Origin: Pseudomonas silesiensis
Lineage (GTDB): Bacteria > Pseudomonadota > Gammaproteobacteria > Pseudomonadales > Pseudomonadaceae
DNA length: 64,000 nt
Assembly: GCF_001661075.1 (NCBI RefSeq)
Contig: NZ_CP014870.1
Coordinates: 5,895,703 to 5,959,702 of the forward strand
Reading direction: 5' to 3'
Each line of letters begins with the position of its first letter. Positions within the stretch are counted from its first letter, which is position 1. This document shows positions 50,675 to 62,751 of the stretch, one piece after another. The notes beneath the pieces are model-generated. The model worked only from the letters and a program-made list of their open reading frames with translations. It ran no database searches and had not been told where the DNA came from. The position numbers were made by a program, and so were the translations under genes.

Positions 50675-51943
50675 TCAGGCTCCTACCTCAATGAAACGTT
50701 GGGCACTGTCAGCGTGAAGGCTTGCATCACCTTGTTTACTTCGCACTAAAGCGAAGGCTTGTTTTAGGTCAGCCAATAAATCTGCTGCTTCTTCAATACC
50801 TACGGACACTCGAACCAAGCCTTCGGAAATCCCAAGTGCCTGGCGCTCTTCCAAGGTGTTTTCCACGTGACTGGTCGTCCGTGCCGGCCCGTAGATGGTT
50901 TCCACAGCGCCCAGGTTACCCGCCCGATGCGCATACTTGAGCAGCGGGAGCAGACGAGTCACTGTGTCCATGCCTCCTTTCAGCACGAAACTGACGATGG
51001 CTCCGAATCCGTTCATTTGCGAACGGGCGATGTCATGACCTGGATGTTGAGGCAACCCCGGATAGTTCACAGACTCGACCAGCGGTTCGGTACAGAGGTA
51101 CTCGGCCAAAAGTTGCGCGCTCACCTGTTGCTGGCGAAGACGCAGAGCCAGAGTCTTGATGCCTCGGATGATTAGATACGCTGAAAAAGGATCCAGCGAG
51201 GCACCATTGATTTCACGGTAATGGCGAACTTGAGACATCAAATGCTCGGCGCCGCAAACCACACCACCGAGTACATCACCATGACCGGACAGGAATTTGG
51301 TCGCGCTGTGCACAACCACATCAACGCCTAAAGCGAGCGGATTCTGATTTAGAGGCGTCGCGAAGGTATTGTCCGCAATGACCAAAGCGCCCACTCGCTT
51401 CGCAGCTGCCACAAGGCGTCGAATATCAACGATTTTCAGAGTCGGGTTCGTAGGAGTTTCCAGGTACAGAACGTTGCAGCCTTTAGCGATCTCCTGCTCG
51501 AGAGTCACAGTGGCGAGCGTATCGCAAAGGGTTACCTCTACACCCATGCGTGGAAGAAACTCCTCAAAAATCTTATTCGTACCACCGTAGCTGTCACGTG
51601 TAGATACCACACGCTGCCCATAGGAAAGGAAGGTGTGTAGTACACCGCTGATTGCGGCCATTCCGGTACTGAAAGCTACAGCCGACTCTGCGTTTTCGAG
51701 CTCACAGAGTTTATCTTCTAAGACAGAGACAGTGGGATTGCTCATCCGGCTGTAAATGAAGCCGGGTTCCTTTCCCAATGCCACGTCATACCACTTATCG
51801 ATATCGTCATAGCCATAGGCGGCACTGACCACGATGGGTGTCTGGGTCGCATTGTAGGGATGTTGAACTTGCTCTCCTCCCCATACCACTCGAGTTCCCA
51901 TCCCAACCTCGGAAGGATGGACGGCGTCTTTTTTATTTTCCAT
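50675..51943 (-). CDS. Cys/Met metabolism PLP enzyme (methionine/cystathionine gamma-lyase family)
   Basis: A 422-residue fold-type I PLP enzyme. Family blocks: FIYSRMSNPTVSVLEDKLCE, SGMAAI-type STGMAAISGVL, YLETPTNPTLKIVDI, IADNTFATP, and the PLP Lys in VVHSATKFLSGHGD. Members do gamma-elimination or gamma-replacement on methionine, cystathionine or activated homoserine. Which one cannot be read from motifs. As the first gene of the reverse-strand cluster it would produce 2-oxobutyrate from methionine or a homoserine derivative. ATG 51943 is chosen over 51970. Confidence 0.92.
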   Translation of the reverse strand: MENKKDAVHPSEVGMGTRVVWGGEQVQHPYNATQTPIVVSAAYGYDDIDKWYDVALGKEPGFIYSRMSNPTVSVLEDKLCELENAESAVAFSTGMAAISGVLHTFLSYGQRVVSTRDSYGGTNKIFEEFLPRMGVEVTLCDTLATVTLEQEIAKGCNVLYLETPTNPTLKIVDIRRLVAAAKRVGALVIADNTFATPLNQNPLALGVDVVVHSATKFLSGHGDVLGGVVCGAEHLMSQVRHYREINGASLDPFSAYLIIRGIKTLALRLRQQQVSAQLLAEYLCTEPLVESVNYPGLPQHPGHDIARSQMNGFGAIVSFVLKGGMDTVTRLLPLLKYAHRAGNLGAVETIYGPARTTSHVENTLEERQALGISEGLVRVSVGIEEAADLLADLKQAFALVRSKQGDASLHADSAQRFIEVGA

Positions 51944-52184
51944 AAGATTGTCTCGTATCAAGGGAAACACAACCGTGTTCCAAGTGGTCTTCAGAGGACT
52001 ATAAGGAAGGCTCGTGCTGGTGAAAAATCATGATATCTGGGAGTAAGGGCTGCTTTTTTTAATGGCTGGATGGAGTTAAGCGGCCGTCAAGCCGTTACCA
52101 CCTAAGAGAATCCCTCACCAAAATACAGCTGTGCGATGCCACGAGCTTGGGTGTGCCGTACTTAGGCCTCATGGAGATGCAGAG

Positions 52185-52505
52185 ATGAATCCAATGACTC
52201 CTGACGGTCGATACTTTGTAGTCAAAGGGCAGCTGTGGCGCTGCAGCAACCCCTCGCTCAATGAAGATGTGCGGCAGCGCTTGGTCAATGATTTGATGTC
52301 CGCGCGTCGTGAGGTAAAGGCAGCGAAAGCCTCTGGCGATCCTGGGCAGTTGTCGGCGGCAAGGGCCCACGTCCAGGTGGCTAAAGTAGCGCTCGGAGAG
52401 CGAGGGCCTGTTTGGTGGAACGACGGCAGTCCTGACTTCAATAGGTATCAGGTCGCCAATACACCCTATGCAGAGTGGTTCCGCTCCCTGAGCACCAATC
52501 GCTGA
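52185..52505 (+). CDS. conserved hypothetical protein, 106 aa
   Basis: A 106-residue protein of a type I know from many proteobacteria: PDGRYFVVKGQLWRCSNPSL, then RQRLVNDLMSARREVKAAKA, and LGERGPVWWNDGSPDFNRYQ with PYAEWF near the end. Function unknown. ATG 52185 follows GGAG; the upstream extension to 52131 is not part of the family. The stop is only seven bases from the stop of the convergent gene at 52513. Confidence 0.85.
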   Translation: MNPMTPDGRYFVVKGQLWRCSNPSLNEDVRQRLVNDLMSARREVKAAKASGDPGQLSAARAHVQVAKVALGERGPVWWNDGSPDFNRYQVANTPYAEWFRSLSTNR

Positions 52506-52512
52506 CCAGCAC

Positions 52513-53223
52513 CTATAGCTTCGCCAAAAATCCATGACCACCACAAGCGGTGCAGTCCTCCTGAAGCTCGAATCGATCAAGGCATACCGGGCAGATACGA
52601 AACTTCGCCAGGTCAATCAATGGGCGAAGCTTTTCGAACGAGCGCAAGTCTCGGCTTTCTTTGGCCACGAGAGCGGTATCTATCAAGCCACGGTAGGAAT
52701 CTGGATCATCCACTGGCTCGCGGAAAATTCCTTCGATAGTGCGCCCGGTTTCGACGAGCTCGTACCGTTGCCCGTCAGGCAACGTCAGCGTCAATCCTTT
52801 GATTTCCGCAATCATTCCGGATGGGCTAAAGACTAGATTCGCACCATCCGCACTTCGGTAAATCTTGCCGTCGTACGTTGCGATATTGGCCTCAGCGAGA
52901 GTGCTCACGTAGTAGAAAATTGATCGCCTGATCACGCCCAGTAATTCTGAACTGCCATGTTTCACAACGTCGTACGCCGATGCACCGCAGTATCGTATTG
53001 GAGCGTCAATCAACTCTTCTACAGCGTGCCAATAGGCGGCATTCGCCATTTCGTTCATGTCGAAGCACTGGAGATCATCGATAAGCCCCTCGGACGCCAG
53101 CGTGGCGGACATTTCGCGGAGCGTTTGCCGGTGTGCCTCTGGGTTCTCCATTCGGAAATCATGGTCGTCGAGGGTTGAGCGCCATTGCTGAAGCCGGAGC
53201 GCCTTGGCCTGATCGAAATTCAT
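52513..53223 (-). CDS. hypothetical protein with C-terminal zinc-ribbon, behind a LexA box
   Basis: A 236-residue protein. The N-terminal 90 residues are helical and acidic; the middle carries beta strands (NIATYDGKIYRSADGANLVF; LTLTLPDGQRYELVETGR); the C-terminus has a four-Cys zinc site CPVC...CTACGG. I do not recognise the family. The gene starts at ATG 53223, just 21 bases after a near-consensus LexA operator, so it is probably induced by DNA damage. That would fit a repair or nucleic-acid-binding role for the zinc site, but this is inference. Confidence 0.75.
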   Translation of the reverse strand: MNFDQAKALRLQQWRSTLDDHDFRMENPEAHRQTLREMSATLASEGLIDDLQCFDMNEMANAAYWHAVEELIDAPIRYCGASAYDVVKHGSSELLGVIRRSIFYYVSTLAEANIATYDGKIYRSADGANLVFSPSGMIAEIKGLTLTLPDGQRYELVETGRTIEGIFREPVDDPDSYRGLIDTALVAKESRDLRSFEKLRPLIDLAKFRICPVCLDRFELQEDCTACGGHGFLAKL

Positions 53224-53244
53224 GGATTGGATTCACTGCATAGA

Positions 53245-53264
53245 TACTGGTTTTATGTACAGTA
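53245..53264 (-). promoter_or_regulatory. LexA (SOS) box
   Basis: A palindromic CTG-N10-CAG site flanked by TA on both sides (TACTG...CAGTA), with an AT-rich centre, 21 bases before the start codon at 53223. It matches the gamma-proteobacterial SOS consensus at all core positions. The site is symmetric, so it could also serve a forward promoter, but no supportable gene starts there. Confidence 0.8.
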
Positions 53265-53595
53265 TTATAGGCGATCATCTCAAGCTAGTTTTAGCCGACG
53301 AGCCGCAGATCGATGTCATGGTGCCCGCAATACAACCGATAGCTGAACATTCCACCGGTAAAGAGACTTCTATGCTTATCTCGCGAATCCAGTAGGAAAC
53401 AAGGTCGCTGTTTTCTTTGAGGTTGAGAGGCGCCTTGACCGGTTATGAAAGACAAATTCCATGCTCCGCGATAGCGCGACCTCAGAGGTGCACGCTATCG
53501 ATGGGCGAGTCCTTTGGTTACCTCCCGTTGCAATGTCTCGGCATCCCTCTTTGGTTTTTGCTTTAACGCCGGAGGTGGAATTTTTTCCGTGTGCG
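53265..53595. other. intergenic stretch without supportable gene
   Basis: About 330 bases to the right of the LexA box. Short open pieces in several frames (for example a forward run reading VLWLPPVAMSRHPSLVFAL near 53500) suggest a decayed gene that might once have been the SOS target on this side, but I cannot name it. Confidence 0.4.
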
Positions 53596-53745
53596 TCAGG
53601 TCGTTCGCCCCCCTGGAGTCATCTGTGATGACGAATCACTTTCTGATTGTTCGGCAGTGAACCAGTGCTCAAGGTCTTGTCCTTGTGGTTTGCCTTGTTT
53701 TTCCCAAAGCAGATACGCAGCTTCTCGTATTTTTTGCTCGTCCAT
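53596..53745 (-). CDS. DUF2934 small protein, 49 aa
   Basis: A 49-residue protein, too short for most gene lists: MDEQKIREAAYLLWEKQGKP, then GQDLEHWFTAEQSE, and a Ser-rich tail. The pattern I-R-x-x-A-Y-x-L-W-E-x-x-G-x-P-x-G-x-D-x-x-H-W is that of the DUF2934 family, common in rhizobia and pseudomonads, function unknown. ATG 53745 follows AAGGA nine bases upstream. Its neighbour to the right is the rmuC gene on the same strand, about 200 bases upstream. Confidence 0.85.
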   Translation of the reverse strand: MDEQKIREAAYLLWEKQGKPQGQDLEHWFTAEQSESDSSSQMTPGGRTT

Positions 53746-53953
53746 TTCAACGTCCTTCCAATTCTATGGAGTCCATCAAGGGACGAAATGGAAGAAAATT
53801 GCATCGCCTCTTGGTCTGTCGTTCATGGTTAAGAATAGTTGTTATAACAAGTACCGTTAGCTCGGTTCATCGTGCATTCCTTGATCGATATGCCTCAATC
53901 TAGTCTCAGCGCCCGCAGGGTGCGACTATCCATTCCGGTATTGGCAAGGAAGG

Positions 53954-56368
53954 TCATGATGAGGCGATCAATACTGGGGCTTCAATCTCTTCGAATTCTG
54001 CGAGAGCGCTACTGAGCTCTAAGTTTGCACGTTCGACAAGCTCGGCTGGCAGTTCCCTCTGTACAGATACACCCAGATCTTTAAACTCAGCGGCTTGTTT
54101 TATCAAATTCCCTTTACCGATGTACAATTGACCGAAGGCTTTGTCGTAACTGTCACGAGCTCTATTCAATTGACTGCCCACTCCTTGCATACTGGTCAGA
54201 AAACCATTGAGCTTGTTGTAAAACTTCTCAGCTCGATTGGCTAACTCGGCGGTGTGCTTATTCTGATCTTCGAACCGCCACAGCTGGCGCACGATGTTAA
54301 GACTCGTCAACAGGGTGGTGGGGGTGGCGACTAGCACGTTACGCTCGATAGCCCGTTGGAACAGGGTCTCGTCATATTTTAGGGCCTCAACGTAGGCGGA
54401 TTCGATCGGAATAAACATAATCACCACCTCAGGTGAATTCAGGCCAGGCAACTTGAAATAATCTCGGTTGGACAGCTCATTGACGCGGTCACTGACTGCC
54501 TTGGTATGGGCCGCCAAAGCTTGACCACGTTCCAAATCGTTATCGGCGTTTACATACTGAGTGTAGGACACCAATGAGGTCTTAGCGTCGATGATCAAGT
54601 GCTGCTTTTGTGGCAGGTAGACAATCGCATCGGGACGTTGTCGTCCCTCTTCTGTCGTGAAACTGACTTCCCGCTTGTAGTCGATATCAAGTCGAAGGCC
54701 CGAGTTGTCGAGTACGTTCTCCAACATCAGCTCACCCCAGTTCCCCTGAACCTTCTTTTGGCCTTGCAGGGCGGTGGTCAGTTTGTCCGCCTGATCAGTG
54801 ATCTCCTTGTTGAGTGCTTGAAGGTTCTTCAACTCGGTTCTGAGTTCCACGCGCTGCTCCGCATCTTTAGCGTGGATATCCTCCACCTTCGCCTTAAAGC
54901 CTTTCATTTCGGTATGAAGTGGATTGAGCAAGTTGGTGATGCTTTCATGATTCAACTCTTTAAACGCTTTGCCCTTGCGCTCCAGAACCTCATTTGCGAG
55001 GCGTTCGAACTCTTTTGTTAAGTCCTCCCGATTCTCCTGCATTAGCTTCAACTGCGCGTCAAAGTGTTGCTGCCTTTCAGTCAAGGAGGTTTTTAGCTGG
55101 CCATGAGTGTTGTCCAGCTCCGAATATTTATCTTGTGTGATCTTTAATTCGTTCTTTGACTGCTCCCACCACGTTTTGTAGCTGGTTAACGCCTCCTGCT
55201 TTTCTTCCAGTTGCGTCTGCGATTTCTTTAGAGTTTCGCGAATTTCTGCCAGTTGAGCAGCAGTTTGCTTTTGCGCTGCGTCGGCGGTAGCCAACTTTTC
55301 ATCCAACTGAGCGATGCGCAGATCTCTCTCTTCGATACGCTCCTTGAAGGTCGTACCGTTGATGACAAGTTGCTCTTGCAACTTGTTCGCCGCTTCCTGT
55401 GCTGTAGCTCCGATCTCACGGGCCTGTTTCTCTGTCTGACGCAGGGTCTCGAGCTCGGCTTTCTGGGCAACCCATTCACGTTCAAATCGTACTTGAACGA
55501 CCTGCTTCTCCTCCAACTGGGTCTGGGCTTTCTTTAGAGTTTCGCGAATCTCTGCCAGTTGAGCAGCAGTTTGCTTTTGCGCTGCGTCGGCGGTCGTCAG
55601 CTTTTCATCCAACTGAGTGATGCGCAGATCTCTCTCTTCGATACGCGCCTTGGTGGTCGTACCGTTGATGACAAGTTGCTCCTGCAACTTGTTCGCCGCT
55701 TCCTGTGCCGTAGCTCCGACTTCACGGGCCTGTTTCTCTGTCTGACGCAGGGTCTCGAGCTCGGCTTTCTGGGCAACCCATTCACGTTCAAAACGTACTT
55801 GAACGACCTGCTTCTCCTCCAACTGGGTCTGGGCTTGTTTAAGTGCCTCGCGACTTTCGGACAGCAGCTTCGCCGAATTGGTTTGTTGCGATTCTGCGAT
55901 AACTTGCTTTTGATCCAGTCCTGAGATGCGCTGATCCTTTTCTTCGAGGCGTTCTTTAAAAGCGGTATTGTTACTGGCTATCTGGTCTTGCAGCTTGGCG
56001 GCCGCTTCTTGTGCTTTCGAGCTTGACTCTCTGGCCGCTTGTTCCGATTTTCGCAAGCGATCTATCTCAGCTTGCTGGGCGACAATATCCCCCTCTAGGC
56101 GGCCAATCCGATCCTTGCCACTATCTCGTTCCGTTTCCAACCGTCCATAAGCGATATCCAGTGCTGCTTTCTCTACAGAGAGGGTGCTTAATATCGCCTG
56201 TTGCTCCGATAATGCTGCCTGAACAAGCGTCAGATTGGCCTGTGTCACTACCAGATCGTTCTGCAGTTGTTGACTATAGCGCTGGCCACGCCAGCTTGCG
56301 ATTACCCAGGCCACGATGAAGGCCAGCAACGGCGATATTATGAGAATCACCAAATTTTCCAAATCCAT
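53954..56368 (-). CDS. rmuC: RmuC-family DNA recombination protein, enlarged coiled coil
   Basis: An 804-residue protein, far longer than E. coli RmuC (475). Residues about 5-25 are a membrane anchor (LVILIISPLLAFIVAWVIAS), 30-460 a long coiled coil, and about 500-780 the RmuC domain with a PD-(D/E)xK-type core: NWGELMLENVLDNSGLR, RPDAIVYLPQ and HLIIDAKTSLVSY. The extra length is partly a perfect-register 102-residue tandem duplication (residues 179-280 and 281-382). RmuC limits DNA inversions at short repeats in E. coli; homologues also occur near phage-defence genes. No partner is adjacent on the same strand. Confidence 0.92.
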   Translation of the reverse strand: MDLENLVILIISPLLAFIVAWVIASWRGQRYSQQLQNDLVVTQANLTLVQAALSEQQAILSTLSVEKAALDIAYGRLETERDSGKDRIGRLEGDIVAQQAEIDRLRKSEQAARESSSKAQEAAAKLQDQIASNNTAFKERLEEKDQRISGLDQKQVIAESQQTNSAKLLSESREALKQAQTQLEEKQVVQVRFEREWVAQKAELETLRQTEKQAREVGATAQEAANKLQEQLVINGTTTKARIEERDLRITQLDEKLTTADAAQKQTAAQLAEIRETLKKAQTQLEEKQVVQVRFEREWVAQKAELETLRQTEKQAREIGATAQEAANKLQEQLVINGTTFKERIEERDLRIAQLDEKLATADAAQKQTAAQLAEIRETLKKSQTQLEEKQEALTSYKTWWEQSKNELKITQDKYSELDNTHGQLKTSLTERQQHFDAQLKLMQENREDLTKEFERLANEVLERKGKAFKELNHESITNLLNPLHTEMKGFKAKVEDIHAKDAEQRVELRTELKNLQALNKEITDQADKLTTALQGQKKVQGNWGELMLENVLDNSGLRLDIDYKREVSFTTEEGRQRPDAIVYLPQKQHLIIDAKTSLVSYTQYVNADNDLERGQALAAHTKAVSDRVNELSNRDYFKLPGLNSPEVVIMFIPIESAYVEALKYDETLFQRAIERNVLVATPTTLLTSLNIVRQLWRFEDQNKHTAELANRAEKFYNKLNGFLTSMQGVGSQLNRARDSYDKAFGQLYIGKGNLIKQAAEFKDLGVSVQRELPAELVERANLELSSALAEFEEIEAPVLIASS
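55223..55834. repeat. 306-bp tandem duplication inside rmuC
   Basis: Two adjacent copies (55223-55528 and 55529-55834) with only scattered substitutions, offset exactly 306 bases, so the reading frame is kept. A partial third match of the unit end lies at 55195-55222. The unit encodes 102 residues of coiled coil. Confidence 0.9.
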
Positions 56369-56677
56369 TCTCCTTCGTCCAAGTAGTGACTATTTAGCGT
56401 GAATGAGGTCTCAGGTCTTAGCGTAGCTGACCCAGGACGAAAAATGCCTTCTACAAGATGCTGAAAGACGTCGCTCTTCACCCTAGCCAGGTTTCTTCAT
56501 TTTTGACCAATGCACATCGACATCAAGAGGAACCCAAAAACATCCATACCGACGTATTCCAACCCCAGGATTCAGCATTTACTCAATTCTTCACCGCGCA
56601 TTTCATAGTTCGGGGACTTCCGGAGAAGATATCCGGACTAGACTCTCCCACGCTGCAGCCCTGCCATACTGTTCGGC
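56369..56677. other. intergenic stretch without supportable gene
   Basis: About 310 bases between the rmuC start and the Mut7-C remnant. A forward frame from 56458 is open but has no recognisable product and merges into the pseudogene in a wrong frame. I see no promoter or terminator that I can support. Confidence 0.45.
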
Positions 56678-57325
56678 ATGACCAGGGAAACTTTTCACTT
56701 CTACATGGAGTGGAACGATTTCAGGCTCAACAACGGTGGCAATGTGCGCAAGGGGCGATGCTCAAGCACATGATCTAGGCGTTCGGGATTACCGCACACG
56801 GAGGTCAAGCTTAGGCTGCTCAACGGGGAGTCGGTAAGCTTCGAGCAGGTGATCTTCGAGGGCGACCGACTGGCGGGTCTGCCAAGTTCGAAGCGCCGGA
56901 CATCAGCCCGCAGTTAAAGATTCGGGCGCAACCTTTAAGGGTGCTGCGCTTCGTCGCTGATGCGAACCTGGGCTGGTACCCAGCTTGCTGCGTATGAACG
57001 GTTTCGACAGCCTCCTCACCAATGGCTTCGACATGACGATATCGCTGCGCAGCAAGGACGTTTCGTGCTAACCCGCAACCGTGAACTGCTCAAGCGGCGG
57101 ATCATCACCCACGGCTGTTACATGAATGCCCTGAAACCGTCGTTGCAGCTGCGTGAATTGTGTGCGGATTGACCAAGTGCGTAGCGTGCAACCATTCATC
57201 CTGTACCTTCTTACACCCTGTTGCTGCACATGATCAGCCCGGAATGGCCCGGCTATGCGTTAGCGCTCCTTAGTCGCACTTCCAGCACTGCGACGCCTGC
57301 CCACGGATTTACCGGGGGGGGTGGG
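56678..57325 (+). pseudogene. frameshifted Mut7-C (ubiquitin-like plus RNase/PIN) gene
   Basis: A whole gene is readable only by switching frames. ATG 56678 starts MTRETFHFYMEWNDF; then FGI-PHTEVKLRLLNGESV (ubiquitin-like Mut7-C part); then LRVLRFVADANLG; then IAAQQGRFVLTRNRELLKRR and ITHGCYMNALKPSLQLREL (PIN-like RNase part); and last TKCVACNH and HFQHCDACPRIYRGGW, the zinc ribbon. At least four shifts and an in-frame stop break it. Intact relatives are single-gene proteins of Mut7-C family, predicted RNases. Their loss here is recent enough that all domains are still legible. Confidence 0.8.
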
Positions 57326-57750
57326 CTCAGATTTAAGATTCAGCTCTCGGAGCCTCCGGTTGAATGAGGAGATGAGTGTGTTTTTGCTTTCGCCGGAGAG
57401 GAAATCTAATACTCCAGCGTTAGAGCGCTCCAACCGCGTTGGCAGTGGATTCGCTGTTCACCCCAATGCACTCCAAGGCAACGACTGCTCATGATACTGA
57501 CGGTTGAAGTAAATGAGCCTTTGCGCCCGTTCGCTTTCGAAAATTGAGATCGCCTCACACCCCATGATCTGCATCCAGGATGCTGATCTGGACGTAGCTC
57601 CCCCAGCACTTTTTGAGATTGGGATTCAGTACGCACGCGCATCAATGGTTGCCGGAGGCTCGGAAGGAGTCTTAAGAATTTTAAATCTTCAGCGTAGTGG
57701 CGCTTTGGTAGCCTTATGACTATGTTGCTATTACGAAGGAGGGGTTGGGG
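57326..57750. other. intergenic stretch upstream of the helicase gene
   Basis: About 425 bases. A run of G near 57315-57330 marks the end of the pseudogene. Forward and reverse frames are present but without start signals or recognisable products. It must hold the promoter of the helicase/ATPase pair; I cannot pick one with confidence. Confidence 0.45.
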
Positions 57751-60873
<3,123 letters not shown>

Positions 60874-60891
60874 CATTCGAGGAATTGAATT

Positions 60892-62751
60892 ATGCGCGTC
60901 ACATTGGCTGAGCATGTCAAAGAAGCGTTTGCAAAGGTAGGCGAGGAAATTCCCATCGTCAGCCCGCCCAAGCCACCTCCGAAGTCTCACCCAAAGCATA
61001 AGCGTAACGTTTCGGATAGTGAAAAACGGCGGCCCAGAAATTCGTCTGAGTCCTCGACCGCTTCGCCGGCTACGTCGAAGACTCCTGGCAAGGCGCCCTC
61101 CCCTAGCAAAGCAAGTAGCCAAGACAAGAAAAAGAAGCCGCCGCGCCCCTCTAAGTCCAAGGCAGTAATTCCGCGTCGGAGAGAACCCGCTCCCGACCAG
61201 CCCCTCGATTATAATGTTTGGAGACAGGGGGTCTCTGGTCAGAAGGCGTCCCCCCTGCCTCCGATGCCAGCCACCACTCCCGCCGGATGCTACCAAGTGT
61301 CTATGCAGTCATCCTCAAAACCTGTCTGGGGTAATGGTGTAGACACCAAGGCGCCTCCGCTGCTGACCTACGAACTAACTGGTCAGGACGTGCAGTGCTG
61401 GCCGCAAGGAAAGTCTACTCCAACAGCCGAACGGGATCTGGTACTAGGGCTCGACTTCGGCACCTCGACCGTCAAGGCAGTGTTTGGCGACAGCTCCTTA
61501 GGTCGTGATGGATTATCGTTCGCCGTCCCCTTCCGCAAAGATATTGGCTTGGCGAGCTACCTGTTGCCTTGCCGGTTGTATCAGCATAATGACGTTTTCT
61601 CGCTCAACCGAGGCGGCAAGGTGTACTCCGACCTGAAGCTTGAGCTGCTCACGAACGCCGAATCTGTGGAGTGCCAGCAGAGGGTGGTCGCCTTTATTGC
61701 CCTCGTCATCCGGCAGGCACGAGCGTGGCTATTCACGCAACATGCCTCAGTGTACCAATCCAGCAAAATCATCTGGCGGCTGTCAGTTGGTCTGCCTTCA
61801 GAAAGCCACTTTAGCAGTCGGGAAGCGACCCTGTTTGAGCTACTGGGGACAGCCGCGTGGATTTTGGCCGGCAGCAAAACTAAAACCTTCGACACTCCTA
61901 ATGTCGCATCTGCCTTGAAACGAGCCCGCGAGTTGCAGGAGGGTCAAGCTCCCATCAGCCATGAGGATGTAGAAGTTTCGGTCGTCCCTGAGATTGCCGC
62001 TCAAATCTATGGCTACGTCGCATCAGAGCAGTTTGACCGGGATGCGCCGAACGATTTCATGATGGTTGATGTAGGTGCAGGCACAGTCGATGTATCTCTC
62101 TTCCACGTGAAACCTGGGCGCGGCCGCAAATGGGACTTTGAATTTTACACCACGGTAGTTGAGCCATATGGGACGATCAATCTTCATCGCCACCGCTTGG
62201 ACTGGTGGGCGTCGGCTATACAGAAAGACTACTCCGAGCTTGGTGACTTAATATCTGCCATTGCTGACGGCAAGAAGGTGAGCGACATCCAAGCAGGGTT
62301 GCCGGGGCGTCTGGAAGACTATTTCACTGACACGAAGATCTCGTTTACAAAACCTGCCGACCATGTGGATGCCATTTTTTATCAGAAGGTCTTTAGCCAA
62401 GTTTGTCACTATGGATATTGGCAAGCGTTCAATGGGCATCTGACTCGAGACGATTTAAAAAATCTTCCTGTGTACCTGTGCGGCGGTGGTAGCCGGCACA
62501 CCCTGTACCAGAAATTGAAACAGGCGAACGACCATCCTAGTTTCTGCTCGTGGATGAAGCTCGATTTCCGCGTGCTCAACATACCTTCCAATCTCGATGC
62601 GCCTAGCCTGAGCCACCAAGAATTCGACAGATTATCCGTGGCGTACGGCTTAAGTTTTTTGGAAGTTGGCAAGGTTGTGAAGGCCATACCACATCCCAAG
62701 AAGCTCCCTGATAGCTCAGAGCCGTGGCGGGACAACTACATTGACAAGTAA
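60892..62751 (+). CDS. actin/Hsp70-fold ATPase with long basic disordered N-terminus
   Basis: A 619-residue protein. After a short N-terminal helix, residues about 22-100 are very rich in Lys, Pro and Ser and likely disordered, able to bind nucleic acid. The actin-fold ATPase begins near 183: phosphate-1 VLGLDFGTSTVKAVF, phosphate-2 MMVDVGAGTVDVSLF at 390-404, and adenosine motif VYLCGGGSRHTLY at 527-539. There is no Hsp70 substrate-binding domain or J-protein partner. ATG 60892 follows GAGGA. Its place 18 bases after the helicase points to a joint function. It is not DnaK; DnaK-like defence or chromatin-type partners are possible. Confidence 0.9.
   Translation: MRVTLAEHVKEAFAKVGEEIPIVSPPKPPPKSHPKHKRNVSDSEKRRPRNSSESSTASPATSKTPGKAPSPSKASSQDKKKKPPRPSKSKAVIPRRREPAPDQPLDYNVWRQGVSGQKASPLPPMPATTPAGCYQVSMQSSSKPVWGNGVDTKAPPLLTYELTGQDVQCWPQGKSTPTAERDLVLGLDFGTSTVKAVFGDSSLGRDGLSFAVPFRKDIGLASYLLPCRLYQHNDVFSLNRGGKVYSDLKLELLTNAESVECQQRVVAFIALVIRQARAWLFTQHASVYQSSKIIWRLSVGLPSESHFSSREATLFELLGTAAWILAGSKTKTFDTPNVASALKRARELQEGQAPISHEDVEVSVVPEIAAQIYGYVASEQFDRDAPNDFMMVDVGAGTVDVSLFHVKPGRGRKWDFEFYTTVVEPYGTINLHRHRLDWWASAIQKDYSELGDLISAIADGKKVSDIQAGLPGRLEDYFTDTKISFTKPADHVDAIFYQKVFSQVCHYGYWQAFNGHLTRDDLKNLPVYLCGGGSRHTLYQKLKQANDHPSFCSWMKLDFRVLNIPSNLDAPSLSHQEFDRLSVAYGLSFLEVGKVVKAIPHPKKLPDSSEPWRDNYIDK

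Noticed and set aside
57513..57719. 68-codon forward frame upstream of the helicase gene
   Set aside because: Weak start signal and no recognisable product; it may be promoter or leader region.
60892..62751. DnaK chaperone
   Set aside because: The actin-fold motifs are there but the beta-sandwich substrate domain, the EEVD-like or lid regions and DnaJ/GrpE neighbours are absent, and the basic N-terminal tail is foreign to DnaK.
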